Source: Candidatus Tectimicrobiota bacterium
GTDB taxonomy: Bacteria > JACPUC01
NCBI GenBank assembly: GCA_016192455.1
Contig: JACPUC010000003.1
Span: 301,082 to 365,081, forward strand
Length of the DNA stretch: 64,000 nucleotides
Direction: 5' to 3'
Below are positions 16,074 to 24,773 of the stretch, piece after piece. The position numbers and the translations under genes are program-made. Each line of letters opens with the position of its first letter. The stretch's first letter is position 1. Below the pieces are notes generated by a model. That model saw only the letters and a program-made list of their open reading frames with translations, did no database searches and was not told the origin of the DNA.

Positions 16074-17699
16074 ATGACGTCGCGCCCCTACCCCGACCTG
16101 CACGATCACCTCGCGGCGCTCGATCGCCACGGCCTGCTGGTGCGCGTGCGGCGGCCCATCAACAAGGAGACCGAGCTCCATCCCCTGGTGCGCTGGCAGT
16201 TCCGCGGCGGCATTCCGGAGGCGCAGCGGCGGGCGTTCCTCTTCGAGCAGGTGGTGGGGGCGCGCGGCGAAGCCTACGCCATGCCGGTGCTGGTCGGCGC
16301 GCTGGCGGCCAGCCGGCGCATCTACAGCCTCGGCATGGGCTGCCCGCTCGAGGAGATCGGCCCGCGCTGGTGCCAGGCCGCGCGGAACCCGCTGCCGCCG
16401 CGCCGCGTGGATTCGGCGCCGGCGCAGGAGGTCCTGCACCTGGGGGACGAGAACGAGGAGCCCGGCCGCGGCATTGACATGCTGCCGGTGCCGATCTCGA
16501 CTCCCGGCTTCGACATCGCCCCCTTCCTCACCGCCGGCCATTGGGTGACGCGCGACCCGGACAGCGGCATCCAGAACGTCGGCACCTACCGCGCCCAGGT
16601 GAAGGGGCGGATGCGCCTCGGCCTGAACGCCTCGATCGAGATGGGGCAGGGCATCCACGAGCACTGGTGCAAGTACCGCGCACGCGGCCGCCCCATGCCG
16701 GCGGCCATCGTTGTGGGGGCGCCGCCGGTGTTCAGCTACGCCGCCGCGCAGAAGCTGCCGCGCGATGTGGATGAGTTCGCCGTTGCCGGGGCGCTCGCCG
16801 GGGCGCCGCTGAACGCCGTGCGCACCATGACCGTCGACCTCCTGGTGCCGGCCGAGGCGGAGATCATCATCGAGGGCTTCGTGGACACCCAGGCGCTGGA
16901 GCCGGAAGGGCCGTTCGGCGAGTCGCACGGCTACGTCAACCTGCAGGAGCTGAACCCCTTCTTCGATGTTACCGCCATCAGCCACCGGCGCGACGCCATC
17001 TTCCTCTCCATCATCAGCCAGGTGACGCCGAGCGAGAGCAGCCTCATCAAGCAGGTGGCGTACGAGCCGCTCTTCCTCGCCTACCTGCGGGACGAGCACG
17101 GCCTGGCAAGCGTCGCGCAGGTGGCCCTGCATGAGCCGCTCACCAACCTGCGCAAGCTCGTCGTCGTGCAGATGCGCGAGCCCGGCGAGGCGGAGGCGTG
17201 GAAAGCCCTCGAGGCCGCCGCCGCGTACCATCCCTCCATCGGCAAGCTCATCATCGCCGTTGATGAGGACATCGATCCGCGCAACCCCGACGCCCTCTTC
17301 TGGGCCCTCTCCTACCGCATGAACCCGGAGCGCGACCTGCGGCTGCTCCCCGGACGCTCCGCCGGCCATGGGCCCCTCGGCATGCAGGCCGAAGGCGCCG
17401 ACGCGGCGCTCCTCTTCAATGCCGTGCGCAAGCGCGCCTACCCGCCGGTCTCCCTGCCGCGGCGTGAGTACATGGAGCGGGCCCGGGCAATCTGGGAGGA
17501 GCTGGCTCTGCCGCCGCTGCGGCCCGAGGCGCCCTGGCACGGCTACCCCTTGGGTCTCTGGAGCGAGAGTTTCGAGGAGGCCGCCGAGCGCGCCGTGCGG
17601 GGCGACTACTGGCGGACCGGCGAGGAGCTGATCGAGCGCCGCGTGCCGGGCGGCGAACCGAACACCAGCACGTTTCGGCCTGATGCGAAGCAGCAGTGA
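16074..17699 (+). CDS. UbiD-family decarboxylase (1 of 3)
   Basis: A 541-residue prenyl-FMN-dependent (de)carboxylase of the UbiD family, acting on aromatic or alpha,beta-unsaturated acids. Family landmarks: YPDLHDHLAALDRHGLLVRV at the N-terminus, NVGTYRAQVKG in the cofactor domain, DEFAVAGALAG, the EGPFGESHGY segment carrying catalytic Glu, SQVTPSESSLIK, and DEDIDPRNPDALFWALSYR near the C-terminal helix. I chose ATG 16074, which follows GAGGAG; the frame is open upstream but the sequence there is Arg/Pro-rich and unlike the family. It starts 185 bases after the hydrolase. The family needs a UbiX-type prenyltransferase, not present in the window. Confidence 0.93.
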   Translation: MTSRPYPDLHDHLAALDRHGLLVRVRRPINKETELHPLVRWQFRGGIPEAQRRAFLFEQVVGARGEAYAMPVLVGALAASRRIYSLGMGCPLEEIGPRWCQAARNPLPPRRVDSAPAQEVLHLGDENEEPGRGIDMLPVPISTPGFDIAPFLTAGHWVTRDPDSGIQNVGTYRAQVKGRMRLGLNASIEMGQGIHEHWCKYRARGRPMPAAIVVGAPPVFSYAAAQKLPRDVDEFAVAGALAGAPLNAVRTMTVDLLVPAEAEIIIEGFVDTQALEPEGPFGESHGYVNLQELNPFFDVTAISHRRDAIFLSIISQVTPSESSLIKQVAYEPLFLAYLRDEHGLASVAQVALHEPLTNLRKLVVVQMREPGEAEAWKALEAAAAYHPSIGKLIIAVDEDIDPRNPDALFWALSYRMNPERDLRLLPGRSAGHGPLGMQAEGADAALLFNAVRKRAYPPVSLPRREYMERARAIWEELALPPLRPEAPWHGYPLGLWSESFEEAAERAVRGDYWRTGEELIERRVPGGEPNTSTFRPDAKQQ

Positions 17700-17741
17700 G
17701 GAGAGGATGGGGCGGGCGTCCCGCCGGTTTGGCGCATCGAC

Positions 17742-17960
17742 AGGCTGGACGCCTGTCCAGCACGCTGCGCGCTCTCTGCGCCTCCGCGGTTCAATCAAAT
17801 GCACCGCGGAGACGGGAGGAGGAGGAACCACTGATGGACACGGATGCACACCGATATCCGTTTCCCTCCACGGTTCCCTGCATGCCGATGGTAGGGGCGG
17901 TTCGCGAACCGCCCCTGCGGTCGATGAACAGGACGCCTGCCTGCCTCGATAAGAAGCGTC
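17742..17960. repeat. Second-family intergenic repeat plus palindrome module
   Basis: A family-two repeat: flank GGCTGGACGCCTGTCCAGC, hairpin with arms CGCCTCCGCGGTT and ACCGCGGAGACG, then a hairpin built on GAACCACTGATGGACACGG and its reverse. The GGCGGTTCGCGAACCGCC palindrome is inserted at 17891-17917. Part of the convergent gap between UbiD-1 and the dienelactone hydrolase. Confidence 0.65.
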
Positions 17961-18014
17961 GAAGCGGTTGATTTGACGTGACGGTGAGGCTGACGTTCAT
18001 GCGGCCAGCGTCCT

Positions 18015-18180
18015 TCACCTCCGCGCTCTCCGCGCCTCGGCGGTTCAATCAAATGCACCGCGGAGACGCGGAGGACGCGGAGAAGGGAGGGGAAGGAACC
18101 ACCGGTGGACACGGGTTCACCCAGCTATCAGTGTCCATCCGTGTTCATCAGTGGTTCCATGTTCATCAGTGGTTCGTTTT
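18015..18180. repeat. Second-family intergenic repeat
   Basis: A second copy of the same hairpin pair (CGCGCCTCGGCGGTTCAATC, ACCGCGGAGACGCGGAGG, then ATCAGTGTCCATCCGTGTTC), with a short direct duplication of GTTCATCAGTGGTT at the end. Confidence 0.65.
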
Positions 18181-18239
18181 TCGACAGAATGCCTACGGGA
18201 TAGGCTGGAGAAGGGCCGGCGAGGCTTGTGCCGTCGGCC

Positions 18240-18977
18240 TCAGCCCAGGTGGCGGTGCAGGAAGGCCAGGGTGCGCTGGAAAGCCGCCTCGGCGGCGCGC
18301 GGGTCGTAGTGTGTCGGCAAGGTGTCGTTGTGGAAGGCGTGCCGCGCCCCTGGTTGGATGACCAGCTCGAACGGCTTGTGGTACTTCCGCATCAGGCGCT
18401 CGATACGCCGTCCGGTGACCGCCGGCACGCAGGCGTCCTCGCCGCCGTAGAAGCTCAGCACCGGGCAGGTGATGGCGCGCAGGAGGGTGATGGGCGCGGG
18501 CGCGTTGCCGTAGAAGGAGACGGCGGCGCGCAGGCGCGGGTCGCTGGCGGCGAAGCGGTAGACTTGCTCGCCGCCCCAGCAGAAGCCGAGGGCCGCCAGC
18601 CCCGTCACCGACGGCTTGGCTTGCCGCAGGTACTCCGCGAAGGAGCGAGCCAGCCGCAGCATCTGCCGGGGGGGGACGCGGAGCGCCGTTGAGCAGGCTT
18701 CGTCCACGCGCTCGACCACCACGTGCCCGCCGAGGGCCAGGAGGAAAAAATCCGGCGCCATGGCGAGGTAGCCGGCGCGCGCCAGGCGCCGCGCCACGCC
18801 GCGCAGGTAGGGGGTGAGGCCGTACTTCTCGTGGAAGAGCAGGATGGCCGGGCGCGGGCGGTCGTCGTCGGGGCGCGCCTCGTAGGCGTAGGAGGTCTGG
18901 TCGTTGACGCGGAGCTGCACGAGGCCGCAGAGGAGCCCTTCCTCGCTCGCCGTGCTGCTGGGGGGAAGCTCTGCCAT
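18240..18977 (-). CDS. Dienelactone hydrolase family protein
   Basis: A 245-residue carboxymethylenebutenolidase-like hydrolase. The Cys nucleophile is in LGFCWGGEQVYRF, the acid in SFYGGEDACVPA and the His in ARHAFHND; the conserved Glu is in LLFHEKYGLTPYLR. The founding members open dienelactones in chlorocatechol and protoanemonin degradation, while many homologues have unknown esters as substrates. ATG 18977 marks the start of conservation; the long upstream open frame runs only through repeat sequence. It fits the aromatic-acid theme of the UbiD genes but is transcribed toward UbiD-1 across a repeat-filled gap. Confidence 0.92.
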   Translation of the reverse strand: MAELPPSSTASEEGLLCGLVQLRVNDQTSYAYEARPDDDRPRPAILLFHEKYGLTPYLRGVARRLARAGYLAMAPDFFLLALGGHVVVERVDEACSTALRVPPRQMLRLARSFAEYLRQAKPSVTGLAALGFCWGGEQVYRFAASDPRLRAAVSFYGNAPAPITLLRAITCPVLSFYGGEDACVPAVTGRRIERLMRKYHKPFELVIQPGARHAFHNDTLPTHYDPRAAEAAFQRTLAFLHRHLG

Positions 18978-18991
18978 GTGGTCATCTCGTC

Positions 18992-19367
18992 CTAGTGTTA
19001 CGGCAGACACATTCCATCCTTCATCGGACGCCTTCTTCGGGCCATGTGGTGGGGGAGTTTTTGCGGAAGACCCTCCGCCGCCGACGTGGCCGGAGACGAG
19101 CCGCTCCTCGGGAGATCCCGCCGCCGCGGCTAGGGGAATCGTCCGCAGATTACACGGATGACGCAGATTGAATCTGCGCAATCTGCGCAATCTGCGGATC
19201 ACTCGGGAGAGATCGTGAACCTGCGCGAATGCCTCGCCACGCGCCTCCTTTGTTTCCCCACACCCCCTGTTCCGTAGGGGCGGTTCGCGAACCGCCCCTA
19301 CCAGTCGGGGTGCGCGAGGGGGCGAGGCTCCCTCGCAAATTGTTGCGATAGAATTTGTGAAACAGCA
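18992..19367. repeat. Long modular repeat, reversed copy
   Basis: About 375 bases. From left: CTAGTGTTACGG terminus, the GGACGCCTTCTTCGGGCCAT segment, a TCCGCAGATTACACGGATGA module with an inner hairpin (CGCAGATTGAATCTGCG), the GGCGGTTCGCGAACCGCC palindrome at 19274-19301, and the CGAGGGGGCGAGGCTCCCTC end. It is the inverted counterpart of the copy at 24774-25152 and begins 15 bases upstream of the dienelactone hydrolase start. Confidence 0.75.
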
Positions 19368-19705
19368 CACGAGGCGCGGAGCGCCTCGCCCGTGGTTCGC
19401 GCCCGCCCCTCCTGCACTCCTCCAGCCAGCGTAAACTTTGGCGCGCGTCGCTGCAAGGGCTGAGGGCATGGCCGCGTCCGTTTGGAGGGGCGGAGGCGTC
19501 GGTTGTGAACAGGGGCGAGCGGGGAATGAATCTTGCTGTCGTTCCTGTTCGAGATGCTGTGTTCGCGCTGGCACGGGACCATGCGCGTGGCTATCTTGTA
19601 GAGTAAAGGGAGCGGCACGGGAGGCGTGGCGGCCGCGGCGTCTCGGCCGCCGGGGCGCCGGACACGGCCCGCGGGGTGACGCGCTCCACGGCAGAGGACC
19701 AGCGC

Positions 19706-21325
19706 ATGCTGGACGTCTACATCGCAGGAGCCGGCATGACGCGCTTCGGGAAGCGCCCGGAGCCGCTCAGCGTCCTGGTGCGCGAGGCCGCCGAGATGGC
19801 CCTGCGCGCCGCCGGCCAGGGGGCGGTGGAGGCCCTCTACGTCGGCGTCATGAATGCCGAGCAGTTCACCGGCGACAGCAACGTCGCCAGCGAGCTGGTG
19901 GACGCGCTCGATCTCACCGGCATCCCGGCGGTGCGCCTGGAGACCGCTTCGGCGACCGGGGCGGCGGTCTTCCACGCCGCGGCCCAGGCGGTGGCGGCGC
20001 GGGTGTACCAGAGCGTGCTGGTGGTGGCGGGCGAGAAGATGACCGATCGGCCGGCGCCGCTGGTCACCGGCATCCTCGCCGAGGTGCTCGATCGCGACGA
20101 ACGCCTCTGCGGCCTCAGCATGCCCGCCGCGGCGGCGCTGATCACCCTGCGCTACGCCAGCGAGCAGCGCCTGACGCCCGAGCAGCTCAGCAAGGTGCTG
20201 GCGCGCATCGCCGTGAAGAACCACGCGAACGGCGCCCTCAACCCCTATGCGCAGTTCCGCCAGGGCCTCAGCGAGGAGCACTACCTGAGAAGCGCCTTCG
20301 TGGCGGACCCCCTGCGCCTCTACGATTGCGCCCCGATCTCGGACGGCGCGGCGGCGCTGGTCCTCACCTCGACGCCGCGCCCCGTGCGCGTGCTGGGGCT
20401 GGGGAACGGCACCGACTACGTGGCGCTGCGGCTGCGGCGCAGCCTCACCTCCTTCGAGGCCACCAGGCGGGCGGCGGAGCTGGCCTTCCGCATGGCGCGC
20501 CTCACCCCGGCGGCGATTGACCTGGCCGAGGTGCACGACGCCTTCACCTCGTTCGAGCTGATCGGCTGCGAGGACCTGGGTCTCTTCGCCCCCGGCGAGG
20601 CCCTGAAGGAAATGGAACGGGGCGCCACCGAGCTGCGCGGGCGACTCCCCGTCAATCCCTCCGGCGGCCTCAAGGCGCGCGGCCATCCGGTGGGGGCGTC
20701 CGGCCTGGCGCAGATCGTCGAGCTCACCTGGCAGCTCGAGCAGTCCCTCCCCGCCGAGCGCCGCGTGCCGCGCGCCGAGTGCGCCCTCGCCCAGAGCATC
20801 GGCGGGCTGGCGAGCAACAACTTCGTCACCATCCTGGGCAAATCGCGCGCCGGGCCGCTCGCCGCGGCGGGGCGGTGGAGCAGCGCCGCGCCGCGGGCCG
20901 TTGCCGACTCCGCCAAGGGTGGTGCCGGTGCCAATGGGGCGCGGCGGTCGAGCGGGGCCCCGAGCCAGGGGGGCGAGCGGCCGAAGGCGCGCCCGCGGCA
21001 GGAAGGCATCGACGCCGTGGGCGAGGTGGAGACCTTCACCATCTCGCGCCGACCGCCGGCGGGGTTCCCCGCGCCGCTCGTGCTGGCGATCGTGCGCGAC
21101 CGCTTCGGACGGCGAGCCGTGGCGCGGACGCGGAACAATTTGCCGGTGCGCATCGGCCAGCAGGTCTACATCACCACGAAGGGGGGCGTCCACGAGCTGG
21201 CGCCGAAGAGCAGGCTGCGCCGCCTCGGCGTCCTGGCGCGGCGGCAGTATCGACGCCTCAGGCAGCGTCTGCCGGGTGGCGTGCGCCGCGCCGCGAGCGA
21301 TGACGCGGCGGGACGCGCCGCCTGA
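19706..21325 (+). CDS. Thiolase-like protein fused to DUF35-type OB domain
   Basis: A 539-residue fusion. Residues 1 to about 385 are an SCP-x/thiolase-like domain (start LDVYIAGAGMTRFGK, EVHDAFTSFE, NPSGGLKARGHPVGASG, AQSIGGLASNNFVTILG). After a low-complexity linker, about residues 435-510 are an OB fold like the C-terminal part of DUF35/ChsH2 proteins (VGEVETFTISRRPPAGFPAP, then PVRIGQQVYI). At the nucleophile position, the family's E-x-A-C-A-S-G reads ETASATGAA, so Ser82 replaces Cys. Thiolase-DUF35 pairs form acetoacetyl-CoA thiolase complexes and steroid side-chain aldolases (Ltp2/ChsH2); the missing Cys favours an aldolase-like or other non-thiolytic role. The start at ATG 19706 follows GAGGACC. 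Confidence 0.85.
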   Translation: MLDVYIAGAGMTRFGKRPEPLSVLVREAAEMALRAAGQGAVEALYVGVMNAEQFTGDSNVASELVDALDLTGIPAVRLETASATGAAVFHAAAQAVAARVYQSVLVVAGEKMTDRPAPLVTGILAEVLDRDERLCGLSMPAAAALITLRYASEQRLTPEQLSKVLARIAVKNHANGALNPYAQFRQGLSEEHYLRSAFVADPLRLYDCAPISDGAAALVLTSTPRPVRVLGLGNGTDYVALRLRRSLTSFEATRRAAELAFRMARLTPAAIDLAEVHDAFTSFELIGCEDLGLFAPGEALKEMERGATELRGRLPVNPSGGLKARGHPVGASGLAQIVELTWQLEQSLPAERRVPRAECALAQSIGGLASNNFVTILGKSRAGPLAAAGRWSSAAPRAVADSAKGGAGANGARRSSGAPSQGGERPKARPRQEGIDAVGEVETFTISRRPPAGFPAPLVLAIVRDRFGRRAVARTRNNLPVRIGQQVYITTKGGVHELAPKSRLRRLGVLARRQYRRLRQRLPGGVRRAASDDAAGRAA

Positions 21326-21388
21326 GTCGCCGCGCCGTCCTCATCTCCTCGCACTCACGCCGGGCCGGCAGGGAAACGCCGCGCCTCC

Positions 21389-21850
21389 TCACTCCTCCTC
21401 GATGGCGCCGCTGAAGGAGAGGGCGATGCCGCGCTTCACGCTGTTGGCGGCCGGGCAGCCCGCCTCATGCACGGCGAGGGCGCGCTCGGCCTCCCGCCGT
21501 TTCCCTTTCGGCACCTTCACGTGGTAGGTGATGCGGATGTCGGTGATGAGGGGCCGGCCGTCAACCTTCTCGATGACGCCCTCGACCTCGGACCAGAGCT
21601 TGTTCGGTGAGCTGGGTATGCCGCGCGCCTCCAGCGCGCCCCCGAGGGTGCCGGTCATTCAGCCGGCGACGGCGGCGATGAGATGGTCGAGGGTGGTGGG
21701 GCGGTCCTCCACCGCGTCGAGGCCGTACAGGTGCTTGATGCCGCCGTGCACGCCGTAGGTGATGGGCTCGAAACCCTCGATGTAGGCGCGGCGGATGGGG
21801 GTCGCGTCCTTGTAGATTTTTACCCTCGTGGTGTGCAGAATCTCTCCCAT
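21389..21850 (-). CDS. OsmC-family protein, probable selenoprotein (in-frame UGA)
   Basis: Reading leftward from ATG 21850 (strong GGAGGAG before it), 63 codons end in LDHLIAAVAG, then TGA (21659-21661), then the same frame continues MTGTLGGALEARGI through to the real stop at 21389: 153 residues in all. In OsmC/Ohr peroxidases the motif is A-A-x-A-G-C-x-T, so the UGA falls exactly on the peroxidatic Cys (position 64). The second, resolving Cys is intact at 132 in HEAGCPAANSVKRG. A 6-bp stem with a UGGAG loop lies 19 bases after the UGA. Selenocysteine insertion is the best reading; a nonsense mutation is the alternative. Role: reduction of organic or fatty-acid hydroperoxides in the cytoplasm. 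Confidence 0.85.
21623..21639 (-). promoter_or_regulatory. Candidate bacterial SECIS hairpin
   Basis: In the RNA, GCGCGC-UGGAG-GCGCGC starts 19 nucleotides after the UGA. Bacterial SECIS elements need a short hairpin about 16-37 nucleotides downstream, with G among the first two loop bases; both hold (loop U-G-G-A-G). The stem is also compatible with alternative GC pairings because the region is GC-rich. Confidence 0.6.
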
Positions 21851-22087
21851 GGGCTCCTCCTGAACTGTGGCGCGGGCGTCGGCGGGGCGCGCGTTGCTGG
21901 GGGCGCGCCGCGGTTGGTCGTACTGTAGCAACTCCGCGCCCCGACGCGCAAAGGTCCTGTGCGGCCGGGAGCGCGCTGCGGCGGCGCCTCGGCGCCGGGG
22001 GCTTGTTCCGCTGCCGCAGGGTTCACTACAATAGGAGGGCCGGCAGAAGAGTTTCCCGCAGGACGCTTGCGCTGACGAGGTTCCGCC

Positions 22088-23110
22088 ATGCCTGCCAACC
22101 TCACCCCGCAGTACCACGCCGCCGAGCAGGTCTTCCGCGAGGCGAAGACGACGGAGGAGAAGATTGCCGGGCTCGAGGAGATGCTGCGGCTCATCCCGAA
22201 GCATAAGGGGAGCGAGAAGCTGCAGGCCGATCTGAAGAGGCGGCTCTCGAAGCTGCGGCATGAGGAGCAGAAGACAGCGGGGGGCAAGCGCGCCGGGCAC
22301 CGCATTCCGCGGCAGGGAGCGGGGCAGGTGCCCCTCGTCGGCGCGCCGAACGTCGGCAAATCGGCGCTGCTGTGCGCTCTCACCCAGGCCAGGTCCGAGG
22401 TGGCCCCCTACCCGATGACCACCTTCACGCCGACGCCGGGGATGATGCCGTTCGAGGATGTCCAGATTCAGCTCATCGACCTGCCGCCGTTGCTGGCGGA
22501 CCACGTGGAGTCCTGGGTCTTCGAGCTCATTCGGCCGGCGGACCTTCTCCTCCTCCTGGTCGATCTCACCGCGGTCGATCCGCTCCAGCAGGTGGACGGC
22601 GTGTGCGAGCAGCTCGCCGGCAAGCGCATCGCCGTGTATGGGGCGCCTGCCTGCGGGGGGACCGGCAACGGGCCGGAGGGGATAGGGGAGGCGCCGCCGG
22701 GCGGCGTGGCGAAGCCGACGCTCCTCGTCGGCACGAAGCTCGATGGCGCCAAGGCGGACGACAACGCAGACTTCCTGCGGGAGTACTACGCCGGGCGCTT
22801 CCCGTTCGTCGCCGTCACGATCGCGGATGCCCCGACCCTCGAAAGCTTCCGCAGGACCGTCTTCACGGCGCTCAGGGTGTTGCGCGTCTACACCAAGGCG
22901 CCGGGCAGGAAAGAGGAGCGCGGCGTCCCCTACGTGCTGCCGCAGGGCTCGACGGTGTGGGAGGTGGCGAATCTCGTGCACAAGGAGGTGGCGGCGAGCC
23001 TGAAGTATGCCCGCATCTGGGGGGCGCGCGCCTATGATGGGCAGCGGGTGACGCGCGACTACGTCGTGCAGGATGGGGACCTCATCGAGCTGCATGTCGG
23101 CGGCGCCTGA
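22088..23110 (+). CDS. DRG-like GTPase with TGS domain
   Basis: A 340-residue translational-type GTPase resembling archaeal/eukaryotic DRG proteins. A helical N-terminus (KIAGLEEMLRLIPKHKGSEK) is followed by the G domain: G1 LVGAPNVGKSALL, a switch region TPTPGMMPFEDVQIQLIDLPP as G3, and G4 VGTKLDG. A C-terminal TGS domain (LPQGSTVWEVANLVHKEV ... YVVQDGDLIELHVGG) closes it. The G3 Gly is replaced (DLPP instead of DLPG). DRG proteins bind ribosomes with a partner; the bacterial relatives are barely studied. ATG 22088 follows GAGGTTCC. It is divergent from the OsmC gene, 237 bases away. Confidence 0.85.
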   Translation: MPANLTPQYHAAEQVFREAKTTEEKIAGLEEMLRLIPKHKGSEKLQADLKRRLSKLRHEEQKTAGGKRAGHRIPRQGAGQVPLVGAPNVGKSALLCALTQARSEVAPYPMTTFTPTPGMMPFEDVQIQLIDLPPLLADHVESWVFELIRPADLLLLLVDLTAVDPLQQVDGVCEQLAGKRIAVYGAPACGGTGNGPEGIGEAPPGGVAKPTLLVGTKLDGAKADDNADFLREYYAGRFPFVAVTIADAPTLESFRRTVFTALRVLRVYTKAPGRKEERGVPYVLPQGSTVWEVANLVHKEVAASLKYARIWGARAYDGQRVTRDYVVQDGDLIELHVGGA

Positions 23111-23190
23111 GGCCGGCCGCGCCGAGTCTGCGACAGCGCGGGCCGCCCGCTGAGGCGCAACGGCTGCTGACTCCGGCGCGCGGCGAGTCT

Positions 23191-23380
23191 CCTCCGCCTC
23201 CGCGCTCTCCGCGCCTCCGCGGTTACATGGATTGCACCGCGGAGACGCAGAGGACGCGGAGAAGGGAGAGGAAGAAACAACCGGTGGACGCGGGTTCACA
23301 CAAATATCAGTGTCCATCCGTGTTCATCAGTGGTTCTTTGCATCCCGCTGGTAGGGGCGGTTCGCGAACCGCCCCTACGG
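23191..23380. repeat. Second-family intergenic repeat plus palindrome module
   Basis: The family-two hairpin pair (CTCCGCGCCTCCGCGG ... CCGCGGAGACGCAGAGGACG; GTGGACGCGGGTTCAC ... CAGTGTCCATCCGTGTTCAT), with GGCGGTTCGCGAACCGCC appended at 23351-23378. Directly downstream of the DRG-like GTPase. Confidence 0.65.
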
Positions 23381-23498
23381 TCACCGGGCGGCGCGCCTGC
23401 TGCTTACAAAACAGGCTCGGAGGCGATTGAGGTCACGTGGCGGTGAGGCGGACGGTCCTACCCAATGTGCGCCAGGCTGGACGCCTGTCCGGCACGCT

Positions 23499-23676
23499 CA
23501 GCGCTCTCCGCGCCTCCGCGGTTCAATCGAATGCACCGCGGAGACGCAGAGGACGCGGAGAAGGCAAGGGAAAGAACCACGGATAGACACGGATGTACAC
23601 AGATATCAGTGTCCATCCGTGTTCATCAGTGGTTCTTGGCATCTCGCTGGTAGGGGCGGGGCTTGCCCCGCCCTCC
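23499..23676. repeat. Second-family intergenic repeat, adjacent copy
   Basis: A near-identical copy of the preceding repeat, but with the GGGCGGGGCTTGCCCCGCCC palindrome in place of the GGTTCGCGAACC one, showing that the middle palindromes are interchangeable parts. The 23677-23875 remainder shows nothing else. Confidence 0.65.
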
Positions 23677-23875
23677 GAGCCGCCTCCTCCGAGCCGCCAC
23701 GCCGGGGCGCGGCAAGCGGCGCGCCCACACCCAGGATGCCGAACCCTTTGACATGAGAGACGGTCGCTCCCGGTAAGCCCCAAGTTCATCGCTTCGCGGG
23801 CGGGCCGGAGGCCCATCGGGAACTGCTTCTCCTCCCCCCCGGTCCTCTTTCTCTATCCCGACGCCCGAGCCCAGC

Positions 23876-24757
23876 ATGCCGACCATCTCCGCCGAAGTCT
23901 TTGCCCTCCTGAACGCCCTCTTCTATTCCGTCGCCGATGTCTCCCTGCGCGGCGCGCTGCGCTTCGCCTCGCCGGCCACCTGCATGGCGGGGATGCGCCT
24001 GAGCCAGTTCCTCTTCTACGCCGTGCTAGTGCTCGTCATCCAGGGCGTGCCGTCGCCGCCCGCCGCGGGAGTGGCCTGGTTCGTCGTCGCCGGCCTGGTC
24101 AGCCCGGCCCTCTTCAACATGCTCTATATCATCGGCATGAACCGCATCGGGATTGCCCGCGCCTCGCCGATCAAGGGCGCCTCTCCCCTCTTCGGCACCG
24201 CCGCCGCGGTGCTCATGTTGGGGGAGCGCCCCCTGCCGATCCACCTCCTGGGGATTCTCTTCGTGGCGGCCGGCATCGCCGCCATCTCGTTGGAGCCGCC
24301 GACGACGGCGGAGCGGAGCTGGAGACGGCGCGACGCCCTCTTCCCGATCGCCGCGGCCTGCTGCTCCGGGGTGGGGGCGGTCCTCTTCAAGTTCGGCCTG
24401 GCGGTCTACCCGGCGCCGCTGGCGGGGGCCACGCTGGCCTCGCTGTCGGCCGCCGTGGCGACCTGGGCGGCGATCCTCGCCGTCGGCCGTTTCCAGCCGC
24501 GCCAACTGCGCACGAAGGCCGGCCCCCTGGTGCTGCTGGCCGGCAGCATCGGCGGCACGGGGATGTTCTTCCACCTTGCGGCGCTGCAGGTCGGCGCCGT
24601 CTCGGTGGTGCTGCCGCTGGTGCAGATTTCGCCGCTCCTGACGGTGGGGATCGCGTTCTTCTTTCTGCATGGACTGGAAAGGGTGACGCTGCGCATTGTC
24701 CTGGGCGCCCTGCTGACTGTCGCCGGTGGCGTGCTGGTAACCGCCTTCCATGGGTAG
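23876..24757 (+). CDS. EamA/DMT-superfamily transporter
   Basis: A 293-residue ten-span inner-membrane transporter with two EamA repeats (about 1-140 and 152-293). The repeat-end motifs are VLMLGERPLPIHLLGILFV and FFFLHGLERVTLRIVLGALL. It belongs to the drug/metabolite exporter superfamily with unknown substrate. It differs clearly from the paralogue at 12189. The start ATG 23876 has no strong ribosome-binding site. Flanked on both sides by repeats. Confidence 0.9.
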   Translation: MPTISAEVFALLNALFYSVADVSLRGALRFASPATCMAGMRLSQFLFYAVLVLVIQGVPSPPAAGVAWFVVAGLVSPALFNMLYIIGMNRIGIARASPIKGASPLFGTAAAVLMLGERPLPIHLLGILFVAAGIAAISLEPPTTAERSWRRRDALFPIAAACCSGVGAVLFKFGLAVYPAPLAGATLASLSAAVATWAAILAVGRFQPRQLRTKAGPLVLLAGSIGGTGMFFHLAALQVGAVSVVLPLVQISPLLTVGIAFFFLHGLERVTLRIVLGALLTVAGGVLVTAFHG

Positions 24758-24773
24758 GCGGAGGCGGGGCCAG

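Noticed and set aside
18240-19574. Long leftward frame extending the dienelactone hydrolase to 444 residues
   Set aside because: Everything upstream of residue 200 is translation of the modular repeat (the recurring VGAVREPPLRN-type sequence); the family start is at 18977.
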